This document shows, piece after piece, positions 51,734 through 59,276 of a stretch of DNA of 64,000 bases (position 1 is the stretch's first letter; the number at the start of each line of letters is the position of its first letter). Under the pieces are notes generated by a model. That model ran no database searches. It saw only the letters and a list, made by a program, of their open reading frames with translations, and had not been told where the DNA came from. The DNA is from Micromonospora sp. KC606. GTDB taxonomy: Bacteria; Actinomycetota; Actinomycetes; Mycobacteriales; Micromonosporaceae. The position numbers and the translations under genes were made by a program. The stretch lies in NCBI RefSeq assembly GCF_004348675.1, contig NZ_SMKN01000007.1:21989-85988 (forward strand), in the 5' to 3' direction.

Positions 51734-52452
51734 CCCGTCTCCACCCCGCGCCCACCGCCGTCGAGCACCACCTCCACCCCGGCCCGGACCGGGCCGGCGC
51801 TGGTCAGGGCTCCCGTGGGGTCGGTGTCGGCGGCCCCGTCCCCACCGGCGGTGGCCAGGGCCGCCGGGGTACGACCGGCCCGCGCGGCCGGCAGCTCCCG
51901 CTCGACGTACTCGCAGAGCACGTGGGTGGAGACCAGATGCAGTTCCTGCACCACCTGGCTGTCCGGCGACGGCACGGCCAGCACGTCGTCGCAGACCTCG
52001 GCGAGCGGGTTCGGGGCCGGGCCGGTGAACGCCCAGCAGCGCACCCCCACGTCGCGGGCGGTGTCCACCGCGCGCAGCAGGTTGGCGCTGGCGCCGCTGG
52101 TCGACATCAGCAGCAGGATGTCGCCCTGCCGGCCGTGCGCGCGGACCTGCCGGGCGAAGACCTCGTCGTAGCCGTAGTCGTTGCCGATCGCGGTCACCGC
52201 CGAGGTCTCGGCGTGCAGGGCGATCGCCGACAGGGGCTGCCGGTCGTCGCGGAGCTTGCCGACCAGTTCGGCGGTGAGGTGCTGGGCCTCGGCGGCGCTG
52301 CCGCCGTTGCCCGCGACGAGCAGCCGGCCACCGCCGGCCAGCGTCCGGGCCAGCTCGGCGCCCCAGCGAGCCAGCAGCGCCTCACAGTCCCGGTACGGCA
52401 GTAGCGCCTCGGCCAACAACGACAGGTGCGCGGCGAGCAGCCCGGGCGCCAT
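51730..52452 (-). CDS. gmhA: Sedoheptulose 7-phosphate isomerase (GmhA-like SIS protein)
   Basis: A 240-residue SIS-domain isomerase that turns sedoheptulose 7-phosphate into heptose 7-phosphate, the first step of the pathway. GGRLLVAGNGGSAAEAQHLT, AELVGKL contains the phosphate loop and the zinc/catalytic His-Glu. LLLMSTSGASANLLRAVDTA is the second sugar-phosphate loop, and QELHLVSTHVLCEYVERELP supplies the last conserved Gln-His. A 40-residue Ala/Gly/Asp-rich tail is extra to the family. It overlaps the GT4 gene by 1 nt. Confidence 0.93.
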   Translation of the reverse strand: MAPGLLAAHLSLLAEALLPYRDCEALLARWGAELARTLAGGGRLLVAGNGGSAAEAQHLTAELVGKLRDDRQPLSAIALHAETSAVTAIGNDYGYDEVFARQVRAHGRQGDILLLMSTSGASANLLRAVDTARDVGVRCWAFTGPAPNPLAEVCDDVLAVPSPDSQVVQELHLVSTHVLCEYVERELPAARAGRTPAALATAGGDGAADTDPTGALTSAGPVRAGVEVVLDGGGRGVETG

Positions 52453-53669
52453 CAGGCAACCACCCGGGTCGGCCGGCGGATCGCGGCGACCTCGCCGTAC
52501 ACGTCCGCGATCCGCTCGGCGGCGGTGGCCCAGGAGTAACTGCTCCGGGCCCGTTGCAGCGCCGCGGTGGCGTACCCGAACCGGCGGATCCGGTCGTCGA
52601 GCAGGCGCTGGACCGCCGTGCCCAGTGCCTTCGGATCCCGGGCCGGGATCAGGTCACCGGTGACCCCATCGACGACCGTGTCCCTGATCCCGCCGACGGC
52701 GGTGCCGATCACGGGCACGCCGCAGGCCATCGCCTCCAGCGGGGTGAGCCCGAACGGCTCGTACCAGGGGGCGGCCACCAACACGTCCGCCGAGCGGTAC
52801 CAGCGGCCCATCTCCTCCCGGGGCACCGCGCCGACCAGCCTGACCCGGTCGGCGACCCCGCAGGTCTCGGCGAGGGCGCGCAGCCGGCGGGCATACGGGT
52901 CGGTTTCCAGCAGGCCGGCAGGCGGGCCGCCGACGATCACGCACTCGGCCTGGGGCACCAGCTCCATCGCCCGGACCACCGTCTGGAAGCCCTTGCGTTC
53001 GACCAGCCGACCGACGGTGAGCACCCGGGGTCGGTCGGGTTCCCGCTCGGCGGCCGGGCCGAGGGGGGCGAAGGTGGTCAGGTTGACCCCGGACGGGATC
53101 ACCGTCATCCGGGACCGGGGCACGCCGAGGCGGACCAACTCGCCGACCTCGTCCTGGCACTGGGCGATCACCCGGTCGGCGGCGCGGCCCAGTTCCCGCT
53201 CGTAGCCGATCCGCCGGGCGGGGCTGGTGTCCTGCACGCCCTGGTGCCGCTTCTTGACCGAGCCGAGCGCGTGGTACGTCAGCACCACCGGCACCCCCGT
53301 CTGCCGGCCGGCGGCCAGCGCGGCCAGCCCGCTCATCCAGAAGTGCGCGTGGATCACCTCGGGCGCCCAGTCGCCGCCCCGCCAGCGCGCCACCAGCCAG
53401 TGGCTGAACTCCTTCATGTGCGGCAGCAGGGCGTCCTTGGCCACCGGCTCGGCAGGCCCGGCCGGCACGTGCACCACGTCGTACCCGCCCGGGGCGCGGA
53501 CGGTGACCGGCAGGTCGACGGCGTCGCGGCGGGTGTAGACCCGCACGTCGTGGCCCTCGCCGATGAGCGCCGTGGCTAGTTCGGCGACGTGGGTGTTCTG
53601 TCCGCCGGCGTCCTCGCCGCCCAGGACGGCGAGGGGGCTGGCGTGCTCGGAGATCATCGCGATGCGCAT
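52452..53669 (-). CDS. Glycosyltransferase family 4
   Basis: A 405-residue GT-B enzyme with a strong ribosome binding site (GGAGGAGG). MRIAMISEHASPLAVLGGED, AGGQNTHVAELATALIGEGH is the acceptor loop. VTVIPSGVNLTTFAPLGPAA, LTVGRLVERKGFQTVVRAME and the EX7E motif APWYEPFGLTPLEAMACGVP place it in GT4, close to sucrose-phosphate-synthase-like and MshA-like enzymes. It probably adds a hexose from a nucleotide sugar. It overlaps the previous glycosyltransferase gene by 16 nt. Confidence 0.93.
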   Translation of the reverse strand: MRIAMISEHASPLAVLGGEDAGGQNTHVAELATALIGEGHDVRVYTRRDAVDLPVTVRAPGGYDVVHVPAGPAEPVAKDALLPHMKEFSHWLVARWRGGDWAPEVIHAHFWMSGLAALAAGRQTGVPVVLTYHALGSVKKRHQGVQDTSPARRIGYERELGRAADRVIAQCQDEVGELVRLGVPRSRMTVIPSGVNLTTFAPLGPAAEREPDRPRVLTVGRLVERKGFQTVVRAMELVPQAECVIVGGPPAGLLETDPYARRLRALAETCGVADRVRLVGAVPREEMGRWYRSADVLVAAPWYEPFGLTPLEAMACGVPVIGTAVGGIRDTVVDGVTGDLIPARDPKALGTAVQRLLDDRIRRFGYATAALQRARSSYSWATAAERIADVYGEVAAIRRPTRVVA

Positions 53670-54628
53670 GTTTCCTCCTCCAGCAGGTGGTCCCAGTCGG
53701 CGAGGAACCGGTCGAGTCCGAAGCGTTCCTTGGCCACCTCCTGTGCCCGCGCGCCGAGCTGGCGGGCGGCGTCGCGGTCCTCCGTCAGCCATCGGGCTGC
53801 GTCGACGAGGGTGTTGATTCGGGTGGAGAGGATGCCGGCGTCGGGTGGTATGGCCTCGACGGCTTCGGTGGTGGCGAGGGCGATGACGGGCATGCCGATG
53901 TGCATGGCTTCGATGAGGCTGAGGCCGAGGCTGGTCCAGCGGCAGAGGTGTAGGTATGCGCGGCGTTGTGCGAGGGCGGTGTGCATGTGGTGTTGGGGGA
54001 GGTCGTCGTGGGTGGTGAGGCGGTCGGTGGGGAGGTTCAGGTGGTTGGCGAGGCCGGTGACCTTCATGCCGAAGATGTCGAGGGGGGCGATGTCGGTGAA
54101 GTGGGTGAGTAGGTCGGTGCCGGTGACTCGCCAGCGGCGGATGGGTTCGTTGGTGACGACGGCGAGTCGGTCGAGTTGTCCGGTCCATGGGGTGGTGGGT
54201 GGCACGACGCCGTGTTCGATGACGGTGGTGCGGGTGCTGCCGTTGTCGTAGAAGAGGTGGTTGAAGTGGGTGACGTGGGTGAGCAGGAGGTCGTGGCGGT
54301 CGGCCATGGGGTGGCGGGTGTTGGGTACGTCGCCTTTGGGGGTGTTGTGTTCGACGTAGATGGCGGGGATGTCTCGGCCGGGGCGGCGGTGGAGCCATTG
54401 TTCGGTGAGGTGGAGTTCGTCGGGGCGTTGGAGGATGACGACGTCGATGTGTTCGTGGCGTAGTTGTTCGGGGGTGATTTCCTCGGCGTTGTCGGGCCAG
54501 GGGTAGGTGCGGGCTCGGCCGAGTCCGTAGGGGCCGCGGTCGGGGGTGACGGGGATGAGGTAGCGGTGTCTGCCGTGGACGAAGGACGTGGTCCAGGAGC
54601 CGTGCACATGCCACAACAGGACGTTCAT
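53654..54628 (-). CDS. Glycosyltransferase, GT-B type, with a foreign codon dialect
   Basis: A 324-residue glycosyltransferase: MNVLLWHVHGSWTTSFVHGR at the start and RWTSLGLSLIEAMHIGMPVI (the EX7E-like loop), then ALATTEAVEAIPPDAGIL. IPAIYVEHNTPKGDVPNTRH is also notable. The family is close to GT4/GT1 enzymes of actinomycete surface glycan clusters. Unlike all flanking genes, codons from the start to about 53820 prefer CTC, CCC, GAA and CAA to CTG, CCG, GAG and CAG; the last 50 codons return to the local style. Transfer or gene conversion is likely. Confidence 0.85.
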   Translation of the reverse strand: MNVLLWHVHGSWTTSFVHGRHRYLIPVTPDRGPYGLGRARTYPWPDNAEEITPEQLRHEHIDVVILQRPDELHLTEQWLHRRPGRDIPAIYVEHNTPKGDVPNTRHPMADRHDLLLTHVTHFNHLFYDNGSTRTTVIEHGVVPPTTPWTGQLDRLAVVTNEPIRRWRVTGTDLLTHFTDIAPLDIFGMKVTGLANHLNLPTDRLTTHDDLPQHHMHTALAQRRAYLHLCRWTSLGLSLIEAMHIGMPVIALATTEAVEAIPPDAGILSTRINTLVDAARWLTEDRDAARQLGARAQEVAKERFGLDRFLADWDHLLEEETCASR

Positions 54629-54653
54629 GACTCTCCTTCAACTGTCGGATGTC

Positions 54654-56273
54654 TCAGCGGATGAGCAGGCCGACCGCCGCGACCACCTCGGCCGGGTCGA
54701 TCCCGGCCGTGAGGCAGGGGTGGTCGGGCTCCGGGCAGCGGGTGGCCCGGGTGTCCCGGCAGGCGGCGGCGGCGTCGCCGAGTCGGACGGCGGGCACCCG
54801 GTAGGGTCCCCACTGTCCGTAGGGGACGGTGGGGGCGAAGAGGCTGACCACCGGCACGCCCAACGCCGCGGCCAGATGCGCCGGACCGGTGTTGCCGACG
54901 ACGAGCGCACCGGCGCCGGCGAGCACGGCGGCCAGCTCCGCCAGTCCGGTCCGCCCGCCCAGGTCGAGGCCGGCGTCGCCGGCGACCCGGGCGGTCAGGT
55001 CGGTCTCGTCCGGGCCGCCGGTCACCACCACCCGGTGACCGGCCGCGGCGAGCACCCGGACTATCCGGGTGGCCAGCTCGGGCGGGCAGGCGCGGGTCTC
55101 CACCGCGGAGCCGGGATGCACCACCACGTACCCCGGTGGGCCGAGCCGGGCCGGCGGCGGGGGCAGCCCGTCGGTGCGTACCCGCAGGGTCGGCTGGTCC
55201 CCCGGCGGCAGCCCGAAGCCGGCGGCGGCGGCGAGGGAGAGCGCCCGCTCGGGTTCGGGTACGCCGGTGGGGGCCCGGTGTCGGACGTCGAGGAGGCTGC
55301 CGGGGTAGTCGTCGCTGATGGCGCTGATGCGGGGTACGCCGGCGAGGCGCAGCAGCAGGGCCAGGGGGAGGGGGGACTGGTGGAAGCTGGTGAAGATGAC
55401 GGCTTCGTCGGCGCCGACGGCGGCGAGCCGGGTGGTGAGGGTGTGGATGTCGGTGGGGTCGACCGGGGCGGGATCGCCGTCGATCCAGGGCAGGGGCCAT
55501 TCGATGAGTTCGTCGACGCCGGGCAGGAGGGCGGCGGCGTCGCGTCCGCGTGGTCCGTGCAGCAGGACGACCCGGACGGCGCCGGCGGCGACGGCGCGGA
55601 TCGCGGGGCCGGTGACCAGGACGTCCCCGGCGGAGTCGCTGCGAGCCACCAGCACCGTCCCGGCGCGGCGCGGCGCGGCCGGCACGACCGCCGCCTGCCG
55701 CCGCAGGATCTCCTCGACCGCCGCCGGCAGGTCACGGGCCACGTACGGGGCGGCGGCCACCTCCTGCGGCCGGGTGACCGGGGTGGGCACCAGGACGCCG
55801 CTCGCGCCGGCGGCCAGCGCGGCGCTCATGTCCCGGCCGATGTCACCGACCAGTACGCAGCGCTGCGGGGTGGTACCGAGCGCGGACGCGGCCTGCTCGA
55901 CCAGGCCGGGCGCCGGTTTGCGGCACCGGCAGCCGACGCTGTCGTCGTGCGGGCAGACCTGCCAACTGTCGAACGGCCCCAGCAGTGCCTCGACCCGGGC
56001 GTTGACCGCCAGCAACTGCGCCGCCGTGAACAGGCCGCGGGCCAACCCCGACTGATTCGTCACCACCGCCAGACGCAGCCCCGCCCCCCGCAGCCGGTCC
56101 AACGCCTCCCGGGCCCCCGGCACCGGCCGCACCTTGTCCGGATCACCGTTGTACGGCACATCCTCGATCAACGTGCCGTCCCGATCCAGCAGCACCGCGT
56201 CGAAGAGACCGGGTGTGATCACGCCCCCGTTCACGACCAAGCAGTTGCCCGAGGCGGGAGAGGTAAACATCAT
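54654..56273 (-). CDS. Fusion of heptose bisphosphate phosphatase (GmhB) and GT9 heptosyltransferase
   Basis: A 539-residue two-domain protein. Residues 20-200 are a HAD-IIIA phosphatase: nucleophile D30 and D32 in AVLLDRDGTLIEDVPYNGDP, VVTNQSGLARGLFTAAQL, zinc ligands in WQVCPHDDSVGCRCRKPAPG and the Asp in CVLVGDIGRDMSAALAAG. This is GmhB, which removes the 7-phosphate. From about 225 a GT9 domain follows: GTVLVARSDSAGDVLVTGPA, VVHPGSAVETRACPPELATR, VVGNTGPAHLAAALGVPVVS. ATG 56273 overlaps the GT2 stop (ATGA). The fusion ties making and using ADP-heptose together. Confidence 0.9.
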   Translation of the reverse strand: MMFTSPASGNCLVVNGGVITPGLFDAVLLDRDGTLIEDVPYNGDPDKVRPVPGAREALDRLRGAGLRLAVVTNQSGLARGLFTAAQLLAVNARVEALLGPFDSWQVCPHDDSVGCRCRKPAPGLVEQAASALGTTPQRCVLVGDIGRDMSAALAAGASGVLVPTPVTRPQEVAAAPYVARDLPAAVEEILRRQAAVVPAAPRRAGTVLVARSDSAGDVLVTGPAIRAVAAGAVRVVLLHGPRGRDAAALLPGVDELIEWPLPWIDGDPAPVDPTDIHTLTTRLAAVGADEAVIFTSFHQSPLPLALLLRLAGVPRISAISDDYPGSLLDVRHRAPTGVPEPERALSLAAAAGFGLPPGDQPTLRVRTDGLPPPPARLGPPGYVVVHPGSAVETRACPPELATRIVRVLAAAGHRVVVTGGPDETDLTARVAGDAGLDLGGRTGLAELAAVLAGAGALVVGNTGPAHLAAALGVPVVSLFAPTVPYGQWGPYRVPAVRLGDAAAACRDTRATRCPEPDHPCLTAGIDPAEVVAAVGLLIR

Positions 56274-57301
56274 CGTTGCGCTCCGGTGGCGTCGCCGTCC
56301 GTGATGGATCGGCCGCGCCACCAACCGCGTACCCAGTGGGCCACCGCCAGCGGGGGGATGAGTGCGCTGGTCACCAGCATGGTGGTCAGTTCCGCACGGG
56401 TACGTGGCCCCGGCGCGATCCGGGCCGCCGCGAACTCGGCGGTGCCGACCACCCACCCGAACGCGCCCACGGCGGCGACCGCGCCCAGCCCCCGACGGGC
56501 CGTGCCACACGGCAGCCCCAGCCTCGCCGCACCCGCCGCCAGGGCCAGCGCGCCGGCCGAGGTGACCGCGACGTGCCGGGACCGCCGTCCCGGCGGCAGG
56601 CGCAGGGTGGTCCGCCATCTCGGGCCGTACAGGCGGCGCAGCAACGCGTCGTCGGCGTTGCCGCGCTGGGCGCGCAGGCTGACCCAGCGGTCCTCCGGGC
56701 GTACCGGATGGGTGACCTCGTGCCGACCGCGTACCAGCTCCCAGCCGGCCAGCCGCATCCGGTGGGCCAGCTCGGCGTCCTCTCGAAAGGCGCGGGGGAA
56801 CCGTTCGTCGAACCCGCCGACGGTCTCCAGCGCCGCACGCCGGTACGCCATGTCGGCCGTGATCCACTCGCCGTCGGCCAGGCCGGCAGTGCTTCGCTCC
56901 CAGTCGGTCGGCCGGCGGTCGGCCGGCAGTGGCACCCGCACCCGGCCCTGCACCCCGCCCACCCGCTCGTCCACCGCGAGGTCGTCGGCCAGCCGCCGAG
57001 CCCAGTCCGGCGCGGGGACCACGTCGTCGTCGAGGAAGACCACCCACGGCTGGCGGGCCGCCCGCCGACCGACGTTGCGCGCCGCCGCCGGGCCCGCGCC
57101 GGTCCCGGTCACCACCTTCGCGTACGCCGACAGCGTCCCCGGCACCGCCAGCTCGTCGGTGGTGTCCCGCCGGTCGTCGACCAGCAGGACCTCCACGTCG
57201 GGCAACGCGGCCAACTGCGGGGCGAGGGCGTCGAGCAGCGCGCCGAGGCTGGGCCGGCCCAGGGTCGGCACCACCACGCTGATCACCGGTCGCCGTCCCA
57301 C
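56270..57301 (-). CDS. Glycosyltransferase family 2 with membrane helices
   Basis: A 343-residue GT-A enzyme. VISVVVPTLGRPSLGALLDA starts the nucleotide-sugar domain, and FLDDDVVPAPDWARRLADDL is the metal-binding DxD region. GGFDERFPRAFREDAELAHR, MRLAGW holds the catalytic ED motif. Two or three hydrophobic segments near the end (VTSAGALALAAGAARLGLPC, GAVAAVGAFGWVVGTAEFAA, LVTSALIPPLAVAHWVRGW) anchor it in the membrane. GTG 57301 overlaps the carbamoyltransferase by 19 nt. It is probably an early glycosylation step on a lipid carrier. Confidence 0.93.
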   Translation of the reverse strand: MGRRPVISVVVPTLGRPSLGALLDALAPQLAALPDVEVLLVDDRRDTTDELAVPGTLSAYAKVVTGTGAGPAAARNVGRRAARQPWVVFLDDDVVPAPDWARRLADDLAVDERVGGVQGRVRVPLPADRRPTDWERSTAGLADGEWITADMAYRRAALETVGGFDERFPRAFREDAELAHRMRLAGWELVRGRHEVTHPVRPEDRWVSLRAQRGNADDALLRRLYGPRWRTTLRLPPGRRSRHVAVTSAGALALAAGAARLGLPCGTARRGLGAVAAVGAFGWVVGTAEFAAARIAPGPRTRAELTTMLVTSALIPPLAVAHWVRGWWRGRSITDGDATGAQR

Positions 57302-58950
57302 GTTCGACCGCCACCGAGCGCGCCCCGCCGCACCGCGAGCGGACCCAGGGCGAGCAACTCCACCGGCGCGGAACCGAACAGCTCCAGTGCCTCGCGCGGG
57401 GTGTCCACCATGGGCAGCCCGGCCGTGTTCAGCGAGGTGTTCACCACCACCGGCAGGCCGGTGAGCCGTTCGAACTCGGTCAGCATCTCGGCGACGAGAG
57501 GCTCGGTGTCGGCGTGCACGGTCTGCACCCGCGCGGTGCCGTCGACGTGGGTGACCGCGGGGATGCGGTCCCGCCAGCCTGGCTTGACCCGGTGCACGAA
57601 GAGCATGTAGCGGCTGGGGAAGACACCCTCGAAGATCTCGGCGAAGCGTTCCGCCCGGACCATCGGCGCGATCGGGCGGAACTGCTCGCGACCCTTCACG
57701 GCGTTCATCCGGCGGGTGGTGTCCGGGTCGCCCGGGTGCGCCAGCAACGACCGGTGCCCCAGGGCGCGCGGGCCGTACTCGCTGCGGCCCTGGTACCAGG
57801 CGACGATGCCGTTGTCGGCGAGCACCCGGGCCGCCTCGGCGGCGATGGAGTCTGGTCGGTGGTACGGCAGCGCGGCACGGCGCAGTTCCGCCTCCAACTC
57901 CTCGTCCGACCAGCCCCGGCCCAGGTCCACCCCGGTCATCGGGGTCGACCGGTCACCCAGGTCACCGGCCACGTGCAGGGCCGCGCCCAGGGCGGTGCCC
58001 GAGTCGCCGGCGGCCGGCTGCACCCAGACGTTCCGGTACGGCCCCTCGGCCGCGACCCGTGCGTTGGCGACGCAGTTCAGTGCCACCCCGCCCGCCATGG
58101 CCAGGGTCGACGCGCCGCCGGAGGCGTCGTACAACCAGCGGGACAGGTCGAGGATGACCTCCTCCAGCCGTTGCTGGACGCTGGCGGCCAGGTCGGCGTG
58201 CTCCTCGGTCAGCTCGCCGGCGGGCACCGCCTTGGCCAGGCTGTTCCAGTCGATCCGGTCGACGTGGAAGCCACCCTCCGGGGTCACCGTCACCAGCTCG
58301 CGCAGCAGGCCCAGGTGCTTCGGCTCGCCGTACGAGGCCAGCGCCATGACCTTGTACTCGTCGCTGGAGTGCGTGAAGCCGAGGTGCCGCGTGAGGTCCT
58401 CGTAGAGCAGGCCGAGGGAGTGTGGCAGCTGCTGGGAGTGCAGCCGGGCCAGTACGCCGTCGCGGTAGACGCCGGCCAGGTGGCTGGCGGCCTCGCCGCG
58501 ACCGTCGAGCACCAGCACGGCGGTGTCGTCGCCGGCCGACGGGGCGGCCAGCCCGGCTGAGGCGGCGTGCGCGATGTGGTGCGGCACGAACCGTACCTTC
58601 TCCGGGTCGAGACCGGGCAGGGCGGCGGCGAGGAACTGCGGTGCGCGCCGGGCGTAGTCGACCCGCAGCCAGTCCCAGGGGTCGCTGAGCCCCAGGTCGG
58701 CGGCGTCCTGGCAGAGGCCGGGGTCGAACGAGTAGGCCACCACGTCGAGGCTGTCGACGTCGATGCCGGCGCTGGCCAGGCACCAGGCCGCGGAGTGCTC
58801 GGGCAGCTCCCAGGCGGAGAAGGGCACCGGCCGCTTGCCGTGCTTGCGGCGGCTGAACCGTTCCTCTTCGGCGGCGGCCACCACCTGCCCGTCGACCACC
58901 AGGGCGGCGGCCGGATCGTGGAAGATCGCATTGATTCCGAGCACGCGCAT
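57283..58950 (-). CDS. Carbamoyltransferase (NodU/TobZ family)
   Basis: A 555-residue O-carbamoyltransferase that puts a carbamoyl group from carbamoyl phosphate on a sugar hydroxyl. INAIFHDPAAALVVDGQVVA, AAEEERFSRRKHGKRPVPFS and VPHHIAHAASAGLAAPSAG are the YrdC/Kae1-like metal site and ATP-binding parts. VWYQGRSEYGPRALGHRSLL (reading IVAWYQGRSEYGPRALGHRS) and VNTSLNTAGLPMVDTPREAL are the C-terminal signature. It is the first gene of the sugar operon. TAGGGA (complement of 58957-58962) lies 6 nt before the ATG, so it is probably leaderless. Confidence 0.95.
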   Translation of the reverse strand: MRVLGINAIFHDPAAALVVDGQVVAAAEEERFSRRKHGKRPVPFSAWELPEHSAAWCLASAGIDVDSLDVVAYSFDPGLCQDAADLGLSDPWDWLRVDYARRAPQFLAAALPGLDPEKVRFVPHHIAHAASAGLAAPSAGDDTAVLVLDGRGEAASHLAGVYRDGVLARLHSQQLPHSLGLLYEDLTRHLGFTHSSDEYKVMALASYGEPKHLGLLRELVTVTPEGGFHVDRIDWNSLAKAVPAGELTEEHADLAASVQQRLEEVILDLSRWLYDASGGASTLAMAGGVALNCVANARVAAEGPYRNVWVQPAAGDSGTALGAALHVAGDLGDRSTPMTGVDLGRGWSDEELEAELRRAALPYHRPDSIAAEAARVLADNGIVAWYQGRSEYGPRALGHRSLLAHPGDPDTTRRMNAVKGREQFRPIAPMVRAERFAEIFEGVFPSRYMLFVHRVKPGWRDRIPAVTHVDGTARVQTVHADTEPLVAEMLTEFERLTGLPVVVNTSLNTAGLPMVDTPREALELFGSAPVELLALGPLAVRRGALGGGRTWDGDR

Positions 58951-58956
58951 GTCCGG

Positions 58957-58962
58957 TCCCTA
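58957..58962 (-). promoter_or_regulatory. -10 hexamer TAGGGA for the heptose/carbamoyl operon
   Basis: TAGGGA on the minus strand, 6 nt before ATG 58950. It would drive the ten-gene polycistron down to 47637. Confidence 0.5.
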
Positions 58963-59276
58963 CCCCGGTGGCCCGCCGCTAACCCGTAGATCATCGACTT
59001 CTCCGGCGGGGTAAACCTCCGTCGTGGAGACTCGTCGCGCCGGACCTGGCCCCGGCGGCAGATCCGGGCAGCGGTCCGGCGAACCGACCGTCTTCGGGGA
59101 AGATCGCACCGGGCCGGCGCGTTGTGGCCAGGGTGTCGCTAGGCCGCCCGCCGCGCGGTGTCGCGTGGGGCTCCGCCGTCGTGTCGGGCGGTGCGGCTAC
59201 GCTCGCTGCGGCGCGCCGCGCCTGAGATCGGGACGGTGAGCGGCATCACACCGCCGAGACCGGGGAGTACGACCAG
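58963..59276. other. Divergent intergenic region between the sugar operon and parE
   Basis: About 310 bp without a gene. It holds the operon promoter at its left end and a TACGCT hexamer at 59198-59203 that is a possible -10 box for parE (leader of about 70 nt). GGGGAG about 10 nt before the TTG could serve as ribosome binding site. No RNA gene or clear operator is seen. Confidence 0.5.

Noticed and set aside
52452..54641. A 729-codon minus-strand frame covering two glycosyltransferase genes
   Set aside because: The upstream half in this frame is His/Pro/Arg-rich shadow; the real genes are 53654-54628 (another frame) and 52452-53669 with its own ribosome binding site.
54654..57314. Possible triple fusion (886 codons) including the GT2 region
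   Set aside because: Only 56273 onward is meaningful in this frame; GT2 is encoded in another frame and ends with an ATGA overlap.
54588..57464. A 958-codon plus-strand frame over the sugar operon
   Set aside because: Antisense shadow without a family motif.
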